Assembly: GCA_036939755.1 (NCBI GenBank)
Contig: JALLAZ010001135.1
Coordinates: forward strand, 1-10,078
Direction of reading: 5' to 3'
DNA: 10,078 nucleotides
Source of the DNA: Stephanodiscus triporus
Taxonomy: Eukaryota; Bacillariophyta; Thalassiosirophyceae; Thalassiosirales; Thalassiosiraceae
The notes under the pieces are model-generated. The model did not search any database. It saw only the letters and a program-made list of their open reading frames with translations, and was not told where the DNA came from. Shown in pieces: positions 1-7,623 of the stretch. The position numbers and the translations under genes are program-made. The number at the start of each line of letters is the position of its first letter. Position 1 is the first letter of the stretch.

Positions 1-48
1 AATGCAACCATAAAATATGTTGGTTAGCCCACCAGGGGTCGCGGTGAA

Positions 49-85
49 TTTGCCTTCAATTTGGGGGTGGTAAATTGAGGTCAAA
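49..85. repeat. Small inverted repeat; probable terminus of a repeated element
   Basis: TTTGCCTTCAATTT (49-62) pairs with AAATTGAGGTCAAA (72-85) at 12 of 14 positions. Read on the minus strand from 85, the first 30 bases match the sequence starting at 6433 at 24 of 30 positions, including the first 13 bases exactly. This suggests two copies of one element end, with the body of this copy lying to the left and out of the window. Confidence 0.5.
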
Positions 86-98
86 CGTATAGCAGTCG

Positions 99-133
99 TA
101 TCTATCGTACTGGAATAACCAGTATCGTAGATA
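99..133. repeat. Imperfect hairpin
   Basis: TATCTATCGTACTGG (99-113) and CCAGTATCGTAGATA (119-133) are near-complementary with one-base bulges around a five-base AATAA loop. It lies just outside the probable element end at 85. Function unknown. Confidence 0.4.
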
Positions 134-169
134 TCTACCATCTTGCCATACTACTCCGGCCTATCAATT

Positions 170-205
170 TTTGGCGCAGCTCGCCAAACAGTCGCTCGCG
201 CGAAA
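170..205. promoter_or_regulatory. Cluster of E2F-like sites upstream of the 3R-MYB gene
   Basis: TTTGGCGC at 170-177 and GCGCGAAA at 198-205 (TTTCGCGC on the other strand) both fit the E2F consensus TTTSGCGC exactly. A near match, TCGCCAAA (TTTGGCGA reversed), lies between them. Cell-cycle MYB genes are E2F targets in some eukaryotes, so the position about 560-590 bp before the start codon is suggestive. Short GC-rich words can occur by chance, and the sites could belong to an upstream repeat. Confidence 0.3.
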
Positions 206-762
206 TACCGCTTCCCCCGCCGTTCATGAAACTGGCGCGGTGCGGTGCAAATCCGGTAAACCCTCCTACATAGGAGTAAGTAGTATTATTTCTTTCTATG
301 GTACAACGTAATAGAGGGGTATGTATGACCAAGCCCCCCCCAGCGAATGCAAGAGCCAGAGGAGAGAAGACCAACACAACACACAGCAGCAGCAGAGGCC
401 GCCAGCAACGACCAAGAGAGGAGAGAGTTCAGTGCACTCTACACGCACACACTCACAAGGCAACAAGGACACTCCCATCATCGTCGTCCCGGAGGACGCA
501 TCCCGCCCGTCCGTCCCCTTCCCCGACCCTCCGCCGTATACGTCATTTTAGAAAAAGGGAGCGTCCGTCCCTCTCATCCTCGGCGAGGCGGGCCTTCATC
601 TCCGTCATTTCTACAGAGGGGTGGCCGGGCCGGGACGAAAAGGGGGGAAAGACTGGGAGGGCGACCACGATCGATACGATACACCTTTTACTACTCGGGG
701 GTGTGTGCGTCTGTGTCGGGTGGTGTGTCGTCATTTTTTCCCCCTGACACAGAGCGAGAGCG

Positions 763-1154
763 ATGTCGGTCGGCGACGACGACCGCGAGGGGGGGAGAGG
801 GGACGACGTCGACGTCGACGTCGGCGCGACTACTACTACTACTGCCACGACGACGACGACTGTGACTACGACTACGACCACCACCGAGGCCGAGCCCCCC
901 CCCCCTCCTCCTACGGGCGACGACCACGACGCGACGTCGGCCGGCGGAGGAGGCGGGGACGGCGACGATGACCAAGGGCGGAAAGACGACGATCGCGCGA
1001 GGCGGCGGCGGCGGGACGATGATGCGACGTCGTCGTCGTCGTCGCGACAGCCGCCGCAGCCGCAACAACGACAGCCGCAGCCGCCGGAGCAGCTCCACGT
1101 CGCCGCCCGCGCACAGCCGAAGCAGCCCCCATCGTCATCGTCGTCGTCGTCGTT

Positions 1155-1185
<31 letters not shown>

Positions 1186-4100
1186 TCCTCTGGCGCGCCG
1201 ACGCTCCTCCCCTCCTCCTCCCGGGTTGGTCATCCTCCGCCTCCTACCCGCGCGGTCGTCGGTACGGCGGCCGCGGCGATGGTCGCGGTGCCCGGCGGGC
1301 CGAGGGGGCAGCAGCAGCGGCAGCAGCAGCAGCAGCAGCAGCATTATCATCACGCGCATCACGCGGGCGTCGTGCCAAGGTGGAATCACGGTGAGTTGCG
1401 TTGTCGCCTCGCTTTCTTCTTTCGTTTTTTATTATTATACAATGCATCCTACCCAATCCTTTCGAATTTCGGGGGAAATCGAATGTCTACGTCTTCGTCT
1501 GCCCGTCCTCACGCGAAAAAAAATTATATTATCCCCTTCCCCGTTCCCTTCCCCTTCCCTCCCAATCAATCAATCATGAAACGATATCAAAGGCCATCCG
1601 CCTCCGGGATATCATCCCTACTATCACGGTCAGGGTCACAATCCGTACGCCGCCGCCGCCGCCGCGCCGCCCCCGCCTCCTCCGTGCGTGGCCCAGCCGC
1701 CGCTGCCGATTACGACGCAACAGCAGCAGCATCGCCATCATCATCGTCATCACCATCGTCATGTGCCCGGCCAGCAGCAGCAGCAACGACAGCGGCAGCC
1801 CGTGCACTTTCCGTCGCGACGTGCCGCCGGGCACGTCGCCGCGCCAGAGGCCGCGGGACGTCGCGCCTCCGCCTCCGCCTCCGTCGCGACGACGACGACG
1901 ACCAAGAACGTTACCAAAAACTTCGAGGAGGTCGATCCGTCGTCGTCGTCGTCCTCCTCCTCCGTCGTAGTCTCGGATCCCGCGCGCTTCCACACCCCGA
2001 CCAAGTCCAAGACGTCCGCGGTGATGAGGGTGCCCACGAAGCCCACCAGCGAGAAGGAGAGCGTGGCCGACATGGCGGCCAAGAGGGCGAGGGAGGAGAG
2101 GGAGGCCGCGTCGTCCGGGACCGCGAACACGACCTCGAACGACGACAACGACGACGATGGAGTAGGAAACGACGGGAACGACGACGGCGTCGTAGCATCA
2201 TCGGCGGCGGCCGACGGGGGGAAGGGAGGAGGGGCGCTGGCCTCGGCCGTCGTCGTCAACGTCGCGAGGGCCAAGGAGAACGTACACCCTGCCGGCAACG
2301 GAAGGAGGGTCGTCGCCTCCTCCTCCTCCTCCTCCGCCGCCGCCGCAGCCAGCCATCCTATCCACGGTCCCTCGCATCCGCACTCGACGATGCCGGTACC
2401 GCCGCTGCCGCCGCACGGACATTACCATCATCCGTACGCCCACCAGCACCTCCACCATCACCACGCCGCGCAGCAGTACGCCGCGGCGGCGGCGGCGGCG
2501 GCGGCGGCGCACATGCAGCACCACGCCCTGGCCCCGGTGGCGCATCCGCCGCCGCCGCCCCATCACTACCAACAGCAGCGCGCCGCGCATCCTCCGATGC
2601 CGCACGCGCAGCAGCAGGGGCAGCAGGCGCACCACGGTGGCCGGAGGGAGAAGCACAGGGGGCGTTCGGGGAGGCAGCATCCTCGGGAAACATCCGGCGC
2701 CTTGGCGAACGGGGAGGGGGCCGCCAAGGCTGTCAAGGTGAGTCAGTTGTAACCCTAAAAACAACGGCAAAAATGAAAACGGAATTCTCAATAGGGAGAA
2801 TATTCCTGCCACTGCTTTCCTTTCGCCGCGGTTTCTCCCCATCCTGTTCCCGACTGATGTAATTTTTTTGTCAATTACGTCAATTGCGATAATATCCTTT
2901 GTCATCAAGATCGCCGAGGGCGGCGTCGCCATGATGAAAGACGACGTCCGATCGTCGTCGTCGGCCGCCGATAACGATCGGTCGGCGACGATCGGGTGGG
3001 ACAAGAACGGGACAATCAACTCGTCAAGCAAACATTCTAAGAAGGGCGGTAGCGAGTGGAGCAAGGATGAGGTGAGCGATTTTTTTTTCAGCGAGAGGAT
3101 CTCGTCTACTGCCGATCGACCGAAAAATGATGAGTGATCTCACTTGTTATTACGTCCCTCCCTCTTTCTCTGAAATCGCGTCGCGTCGACGAATCATCAA
3201 AACTGCCGCATCGACATCGACTCCGAATCTCCGCTCGACGCATGAATCGAAAAATCCTTAGGACGACGCCCTCCGCAGGTTCGTGGACGATTGCGGCTCC
3301 CACGACTGGAAGCTGATTTCCGAATACCTCCCGGACCGAAGCAAGCAAGAATGCCAATATCGATGGCAGAAGGTCCTCAAGGCCACGTTGGTGAAGGGGC
3401 CGTGGACGGCCGAGGAGGACGCCGCAGTCGAGCGCCTCGTCGGGCAGTACGGCGCCAAGAAGTGGAGCGTCATCGCGTCCCACCTGCCGGGGCGTATCGG
3501 GAAGCAGTGTCGGGAGCGGTGGCACAATCACCTAAATCCGAACATAAGCAAGGAGGCGTGGACTTCGAATGAGGACAGGACGATATTGGAGTTCCACATG
3601 AGCAAGGGCAATCGATGGGCCGAGATCGCCAAGTTGTTGCCAGGACGGTGAGTCATTGATGCAGGCGTGCAGATGTGTGTATGACCAACATGTTTCGTCT
3701 CGTTGGTGTAGATGTCTCGTGATGGTCGCATTCTTTACCTCATTCTTTCTTCGTTTTACACCCACACCATCGCATACATTGTATCATGCGAAAATGCCAA
3801 ACAAACGACACCTTGCAGAACGGACAACGCCATAAAAAATCACTGGAACTCGTCGATGAAACGCAAGATCGAAAAATACCTCTCGAATAACGACAAGGAA
3901 AGGATCCCCTACAAGGACGATGGTCGATTCGACTTTCGCGGCGATGTGGAGGGCGTTCTTGCTGCCGTTCGTGATGCGACCGCCGAGGGCACCACCTCCA
4001 CCAAGAAGGCGAATCCCAATAATAATTACTCCAGCCGAAAGGCGCACAAGAGGGTCGGCGGCGACGCGCACACGCCCAGGGCGTTGCGTTCTTCGCCCGG

Positions 4101-5507
4101 CAAGACCACCACTTTTTCAGAATCGATCTTTTCAAACAATCGCTCGGCGTACACAAACGACAGCGCGTCAAGGAACCTGTTTGAAGAGTCCTCGTTGTCG
4201 AAACGCGACGATAGTGATTTCAATTTGGACACTGATGACATCGTGCCCGACAATATCTTCAAATCTCCTGCTCCCTCCGACAGGGTGAGGAATGTTGATG
4301 GTAAGATGGCCGACTCGAATCAGAAACGAGAGCTCCGATCGACCTTCACCGCTGGCAGGGCTTCGATCATGGAAACGCCGAATGACGCAAAACGACGTCC
4401 GGCCCGATCGCCGACATTCGTATCGATGAAAACTCCAGAAGTCAGCAAGATGGATCTGTGCGGCTTCACCCCCCTCTCGAACAACGGCAAGCATCAAGAG
4501 GAGGGCAACAGCAGCAACTTCGCCGAAATATTGGATTCGGGTCTTTTCTCGCCCGGATGGCCACTGGCTCTAGGCAAGGATTTCGTCAAGGAGCCGAATT
4601 ACTTGAATGCGAATAATATTTCCGCACTGTCAACGTCGTTCTCGCTCTCGTTCGCGGATGGGATCAAGACTCCCCATGCCAGGGATCACCCTCGCATGTG
4701 CATTGCAAATGTCCGCTTCGGGGACGACAGTCCCGAGAGGGCGTTGGACAGGATGCAGCGCGAGGTGGCCATTTCGCCCATATTCAACCCGAAGGAAAAG
4801 AAAAGGAAACGACGATCGTTGTTCGGGAACAATCCGCATGAAAAATCATCGGATGCCGAATTTCCCTGCGTCACGCCCTCGTTTTCGGTGACTTCCCGCA
4901 CCACCTTCATGACTCACCCCCTCACCATTTGTTCGTCGGTGAACTCGGTTCGAACCGCCCTATCGCTCGAGGAGTTTAAGGGCCGATTGATCCAAATCCG
5001 CTCGTCCCACGAAGAAATCGAGAAGAACGAAAATGACATCGATGACGGCACCGACGAACGAACTGCGTCTTCTCCCCCCGATTGCTCTGGCATGGAGCCG
5101 AAGCACATCACTCAAGACACTCCCATGGAAGTGGACGAGAACGCCCGCCCCTCGCCCCCCTTCTCTCCGCCGCCTCACCTCGATAAGGTGGGATCCATCC
5201 TCCAGTCGGCCAGGAAGTTGGATACCGGCACGCCCGCCGAGAAGTTCTGGTCGAGCGTCGGCGGATTGGATAATTTTACCCCCTTCAAAGTGGGGGGGAA
5301 TGACGAGGAAGGCGCCACCAGTGGCTTAATGTCGCCCACGTCCAACAGTGAGTTATGCCATGCCATATACGCGACTTGAACATTGGACGGATTCTGCTCG
5401 TTCTTTGCTAATTTATCTCCACTTCGCACTCCCGTCACCCTCCAGCGAGATTCTTCGAAACGCTGTTGGAGGTCAGGGGCTCTGCATGTAAACGCAGCCG
5501 TGGCTGA
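763..5507 (+). CDS. Three-repeat MYB (R1R2R3, 3R-MYB) transcription factor, six exons, about 1303 aa
   Basis: Exons inferred by reading: 763-1390, 1593-2737, 2910-3071, 3262-3647, 3819-5347, 5446-5507 (3912 coding nt including TGA, all junctions in frame). The ATG at 763 is the first after an in-frame TGA at 745. Residues 1-590 are low complexity (Asp, Thr, Ser, Gln, His, Ala, Pro runs). The MYB domain spans about 637-789. R1 has Trp641, Trp661 and Trp680; R2 has Trp693, Trp713 and Trp732 (GRIGKQCRERWHNHLNP); R3 has Trp745, Trp764 and Trp783 (LLPGRTDNAIKNHW). Tryptophan spacing is canonical, and the recognition helices closely match animal c-/B-Myb and plant MYB3R. The tail holds a basic cluster KEKKRKRR (about 1099-1106) and about nineteen SP/TP sites. 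The family binds MYB elements in the nucleus and commonly controls G2/M genes; that role here is inferred. Identity is near certain. The start codon and last exon are less so. Confidence 0.92.
1130..1192 (+). repeat. (TCG)n microsatellite coding for a serine tract
   Basis: An almost uninterrupted TCG repeat with single ATC/TTG variants encodes about twenty Ser with one Leu, near residues 123-144 of the MYB protein. Runs like this are length-variable and explain the many open antisense frames nearby. Confidence 0.9.
1309..1341 (+). repeat. CAG repeat coding for a polyglutamine tract
   Basis: Three CAG codons, one CGG, then seven CAG codons encode Q3-R-Q7, followed by a His-rich segment, in exon 1 of the 3R-MYB gene. 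Gln/His-rich stretches recur in exon 2. Confidence 0.9.
1391..1592 (+). other. Intron 1 of the 3R-MYB gene (phase 1, 202 nt)
   Basis: Donor GTGAGT follows TCACG. A pyrimidine-rich stretch (about 1540-1562) precedes the acceptor ATCAAAG. Splicing changes the reading frame from that of exon 1 to the one giving a His/Pro/Tyr-rich continuation (GHPPPGYHPYYHGQGHNPY). Unspliced, exon 1's frame stays open, but into an Arg-rich nonsense-like sequence. Confidence 0.8.
2480..2509 (+). repeat. GCG repeat coding for a polyalanine tract
   Basis: Ten consecutive Ala codons (one GCC, then nine GCG) lie between His/Gln-rich segments in exon 2 of the 3R-MYB gene. Confidence 0.9.
2738..2909 (+). other. Intron 2 of the 3R-MYB gene (phase 0, 172 nt)
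   Basis: The donor AAG|GTGAGT follows the end of the Gln/His/Ala-rich exon. The acceptor is GTCATCAAG|ATC. Read through, the exon 2 frame would stop at 2750-2752, so splicing is required to reach the MYB domain. Intron sequence is visibly more AT-rich than the flanking exons. Confidence 0.8.
3072..3261 (+). other. Intron 3 of the 3R-MYB gene, inside repeat R1 (phase 0, 190 nt)
   Basis: The donor GAG|GTGAGC follows residues EWSKDE, and the acceptor AATCCTTAG precedes DDALRRFVDD. Joining the two rebuilds an R1 repeat with exactly 19 residues between the first two tryptophans, which strongly supports this splice. A T-run followed by CAG only about 15 nt after the donor is too close to be the acceptor. 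Confidence 0.88.
3648..3818 (+). other. Intron 4 of the 3R-MYB gene, inside the R3 recognition helix (phase 2, 171 nt)
   Basis: The donor GGACG|GTGAGT and acceptor CACCTTGCAG|A split the Arg codon of the conserved LLPGR/TDNAIKNHW sequence. Splicing restores the highly conserved R3 third helix without a gap, so both boundaries are essentially fixed by homology. Confidence 0.93.
5348..5445 (+). other. Intron 5 of the 3R-MYB gene, before a short last exon (phase 1, 98 nt)
   Basis: The donor AACA|GTGAGT and acceptor GTCACCCTCCAG|CG match the other introns of this gene. Splicing adds a terminal exon encoding TRFFETLLEVRGSACKRSRG and a TGA at 5505. Without splicing the protein ends after ten other residues (SELCHAIYAT, TGA at 5377-5379). 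The spliced version is preferred because of the strong sites and the helix-like, basic tail, but no homology fixes it. Confidence 0.65.
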
Positions 5508-5953
5508 TCAGCTCTCCAAAAAGGAGTCAGCTGCGGGACGCACCATTGCCCCTGGTTTTCCGTTCTCTATTAGAGTATTATGGACTTTGAGTACTATAAG
5601 ATGTGTACTTAGACGCAGCATTATCTTTAAGGAGTATTCGGTACAAGAATTTTTATTGACGATGCATCGCGGTATGTTCTTACTCAAACGCACCATGACG
5701 TCCTCAAAATCTAACAAAAATGAGACAAAGAGAAGCCCCCACATTTTATGTCCCTTATCTGATCTGTTGATAAAAATTAGTGGTGCACTCCTCACAAACC
5801 ACCACATGCAACTCCTCACAAACCACCACATGCAAAGTGAATATAAAATATATGGACGAGAGAAAGATGGACGAACTGACATACTTCTTTGCATGTCGTC
5901 TCTCTCGCACAGGATGGAGATAGGTTGTCGCATGTGTTTGAGATATTTGTTTG
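5508..5953. other. AT-rich spacer between two convergent genes
   Basis: This stretch lies between the MYB stop codon (5505-5507, + strand) and the end of the small minus-strand ORF (5954). It should contain the 3' ends of both transcripts. Open frames on both strands here are AT-rich and not protein-like. The only clear structure is the 24-bp duplication at 5787-5834. No polyadenylation signal could be assigned. Confidence 0.5.
5787..5834. repeat. Perfect 24-bp tandem duplication
   Basis: Two identical head-to-tail 24-base units, 5787-5810 and 5811-5834, each beginning ACTCCTCACAAACC and ending ACATGCA. There are no mismatches, so the duplication is probably recent. Confidence 0.95.
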
Positions 5954-6157
5954 TTACATCTCGCTTGACGCGACGAAGGAAGAAGACATGCGACGCAGCA
6001 GGCGGCCCGCGCGCCGATCACGACGCCCCGTGCCGCCGGTCGGACGGAGTTGGCGAGACCCGCCTCGTCGGCGCGCGGTCGCCGTGATGCCGAAGCAGAG
6101 CAGCGCGAGCAGCAATGCAAGGGCGAATGGGTCAACGAGGATCTCTCGACTCGTCAT
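5954..6157 (-). CDS. Small putative secreted Arg-rich protein (67 aa)
   Basis: Not recognised as a known family. The protein starts MTSREILVDP, followed by a hydrophobic core (FALALLLALLCFGI, residues 11-24) and an A-T-A cleavage-like site after Ala28. This is a classical signal-peptide layout. The predicted mature part of 39 residues has 12 Arg, several Gly, one Asp and no Cys. Codons are mostly G/C-ended, as in the neighbouring MYB exons. The sequence before the ATG is CA-rich and leader-like. It lacks the ASAFAP-type Phe after the cleavage site that diatom plastid proteins use, so secretion or the endomembrane system is more likely. It converges with the MYB gene. It may instead be the first exon of a longer gene, since GTAACA at the end could act as a weak donor. 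Confidence 0.45.
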   Translation of the reverse strand: MTSREILVDPFALALLLALLCFGITATARRRGGSRQLRPTGGTGRRDRRAGRLLRRMSSSFVASSEM

Positions 6158-6396
6158 CGTGCGCGGCGTTGGGTGACTTGGGTGGGGAGTGGTTGTGGGA
6201 CGCTCTCTCGGCTGACATTTGAGAATTCAAAACATAACTAATTCCTCTGCGAATTGTGCCGCGGGGAGATCGATGTAACGAACGAGAACTCTACTATGGA
6301 TGTATGTCCCATGTATTTATTACGGGGTTTAAGCAAAATTCCCTTCTTTACCTTGCAAGAGTGGGTATTGTACTAATGGCAGAGTGGGTGCATAAC

Positions 6397-6424
6397 ACGT
6401 GACTGGAAAGGACTCCAGTCACGT
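6397..6424. promoter_or_regulatory. Perfect 11-bp palindrome containing a G-box
   Basis: ACGTGACTGGA (6397-6407) and TCCAGTCACGT (6414-6424) are perfect reverse complements separated by six bases. The left arm overlaps the G-box CACGTG (6396-6401), a bZIP/bHLH core. It sits about 240 bp before the start of the minus-strand small ORF and nine bases before the element end at 6433. It may be a regulatory dyad or part of the mobile element. Confidence 0.45.
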
Positions 6425-6432
6425 ACTGTACA

Positions 6433-6836
6433 TTTGACCTCAATTAGCAACCCCTTAATTGGGGGAGCTTATTTCTCAGCTTTGAGCAGGGCCATGACCA
6501 AACTTAATAGTTTATCACCCCCATTTGAGTCGAGGGTGGTATAAACTATTGCCGGTGTCGACCCCATGGGCAGGGGCCGAGAAATAAGCTCCCCAATTCG
6601 TGTGTTGGGTTTTGTGAGAGATGTGATCATAATTTAATTTTTTAATTTTTTACTAAATGAATGAATGCCAGTAAAATACGCCAACCTTCTATCAATCAAA
6701 TCTCGGTCAGTAGTTTACATCATCAAACCATGCCCAAGTGAGACTTCTTATTTTTTCAACCTGCCCTACAATATCTAAGTGGGTATGAGGTCGGAATTCT
6801 TGATATTTAGAAACCAAGTTGCCAAATGAGGTCAAA
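6433..6836. mobile_element. MITE-like non-autonomous element, about 404 bp
   Basis: TTTGACCTCAATTAGCAAC at 6433-6451 is matched in inverted orientation by GTTGCCAAATGAGGTCAAA at 6818-6836 (17 of 19 positions). The interior is AT-rich, has no coding potential and includes a strong nested foldback. The left end is shared with the sequence ending at 85. No clear target-site duplication was found, so the superfamily is unknown and the boundaries are approximate. Confidence 0.45.
6457..6598. repeat. Nested foldback (stem-loop) element, about 142 bp
   Basis: AATTGGGGGAGCTTATTTCTC at the left end pairs with GAGAAATAAGCTCCCCAATT at 6579-6598, with a single extra G as the only difference. Inside is a second stem: AATAGTTTAT (from about 6508) with ATAAACTATT (6541-6550), extended by ACCC/GGGT. 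The whole segment could fold into one long interrupted hairpin, typical of a foldback MITE or a hairpin RNA source. Confidence 0.7.
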
Positions 6837-7052
6837 CAATCTCTGTGCGCGAGTGTGAAAAAAAATCCAAGTCCTAGAAACTAAATATTTATTAGTTTAA
6901 ATTGAAACGGACAAATCATCGTCTAACGACGACGACGCGTCGATCGCAGCACCCCCACCACCAGGGACGGTTGACGTCCTGCACTGTCGTTGCCATGGCA
7001 ATCCTCCTCCCCGTCACCCTCCCCCTCCTCCTCCCCCCCGCGTCGTACGTGC

Positions 7053-7568
7053 TCATCGTTGATCATTGCATCGACCCCCCCCCGCAACGATGAGGCTTGC
7101 CTCCTCTACCACCTCTGACCTCACCTCCTCCTCCTCTATTTCCTCACCGTCCCCATCCTCCTCCGGCCTCAACCTCCAGTGATCCAATCTGACGAACGCC
7201 CTCTTCACCCCATCGATCCCGTGTTTCCTGATCAAGTCCGGCAGACGGGCATCCACGCTACTGTAGGAAAAAGCAAGGATGTGATGTCCCACGTTCTCCA
7301 GGATGTTCGTCGTTGTAGTCGTCATTGTCATTGTCAGAAGGAAAGCAGAGTAGCATCCATCCGCGAGGAGGGGCGGCGTCCTCCTTGCATGGTGGTTGGT
7401 TGTCGTCGTCCCCTCCTTCTCCCCTCCTCCTCCTCCTGTCTTGCGGACCAGCTTGTTCGCAAAGTCAACATGCCAATCATTGGCCTCAAATCTTCCCCAA
7501 CAACCACAACGCTCAACACCGCTCCGTCTCCCTCGGACGACGATTTGACCAAATTCCTCATGAGTCAC
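7053..7568 (-). CDS. Unresolved candidate ORF or exon, unknown product
   Basis: Not recognised. An open frame of 171 codons with a GTG at its upstream end, so the true start or splice acceptor is not visible. The segment from about 7330 down to 7110 is most protein-like: an amphipathic stretch (VDARLPDLIRKHGIDGVKRA) followed by an acidic Glu-rich run, with G-rich first and G/C-rich third codon positions. The frame ends just after a G9 run (7075-7083 as C9 on the + strand). With one base fewer in that run it would continue to a TAG at 6923-6925 through another acidic segment. This suggests a frameshift, an indel error or an unseen intron. Competing + strand frames cover the same DNA. Confidence 0.3.
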   Translation of the reverse strand: MTHEEFGQIVVRGRRSGVERCGCWGRFEANDWHVDFANKLVRKTGGGGGEKEGTTTTNHHARRTPPLLADGCYSAFLLTMTMTTTTTNILENVGHHILAFSYSSVDARLPDLIRKHGIDGVKRAFVRLDHWRLRPEEDGDGEEIEEEEVRSEVVEEASLIVAGGGRCNDQR

Positions 7569-7623
7569 GCATCCTCCTCCTCCACGACGAAAATCTTTCC
7601 GATTGTCGTGCTAGACATCCCGT
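7451..7623 (+). CDS. Alternative candidate exon on the opposite strand, unknown product
   Basis: Not recognised. A pyrimidine tract and CCAG (ending 7450) precede an open stretch containing SDDDLTKFLMSHASSSS. It is followed by CCGT|GTAAGT, a good donor at 7624. C-ended codons and purine-rich first positions favour the + strand here, whereas the minus strand is favoured at 7110-7330. Both cannot be read as one gene, so this may be a degenerate region or two overlapping fragments. Confidence 0.2.

Larger units (their letters stand above)
1..762. other. Upstream intergenic region and presumed promoter/5' UTR of the 3R-MYB gene
   Basis: No supported gene. Bases 1-85 look like the end of a small repeated element. 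An imperfect hairpin follows at 99-133, and E2F-like motifs lie at 170-205. From about 340 to 760 the DNA is low-complexity, first CA/AG-rich and then GC-rich. It holds several open frames that show only composition bias. An in-frame TGA at 745-747 sits just before the MYB start codon. I saw no convincing TATA box. Confidence 0.6.
6158..6922. other. Intergenic region rich in inverted repeats
   Basis: Mostly AT-rich with no supported coding sequence. The part next to 6157 is the presumed promoter of the minus-strand small ORF. It contains the G-box palindrome at 6397-6424, the 404-bp inverted-repeat-bounded element at 6433-6836, and a small AT-rich hairpin (AAACTAA/TTAGTTT) near 6876-6898. Confidence 0.6.

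Noticed and set aside
298..865. Open frames of 149 and 172 codons on the + strand before the MYB gene
   Set aside because: Low-complexity Arg/Ser/Pro/Thr translations, overlapping in several frames and partly inside MYB exon 1; no domain or initiation context.
691..1186. Minus-strand frames rich in Arg, Val and Thr opposite MYB exon 1
   Set aside because: They are the antisense of TCG/GAC triplet repeats, which lack stop codons in several frames.
2198..3064. 288-codon minus-strand frame opposite exons 2-3
   Set aside because: Arg/Val homopolymeric translation crossing a supported intron and the start of the MYB domain; shadow of the real gene.
4947..4956. GGTTCGAACC, resembling a tRNA T-arm
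   Set aside because: Lies inside MYB exon 5 with no acceptor stem, D-arm or anticodon arm around it.
5508..5933. 141-codon minus-strand frame in the convergent spacer
   Set aside because: AT-rich codons, a repeated CMWWFVR segment made by the tandem duplication, and no recognisable domain.
5383..6087. 234-codon + strand frame after the MYB tail
   Set aside because: Overlaps intron 5 and exon 6 in another frame, includes the 24-bp duplication, and the translation is not protein-like.
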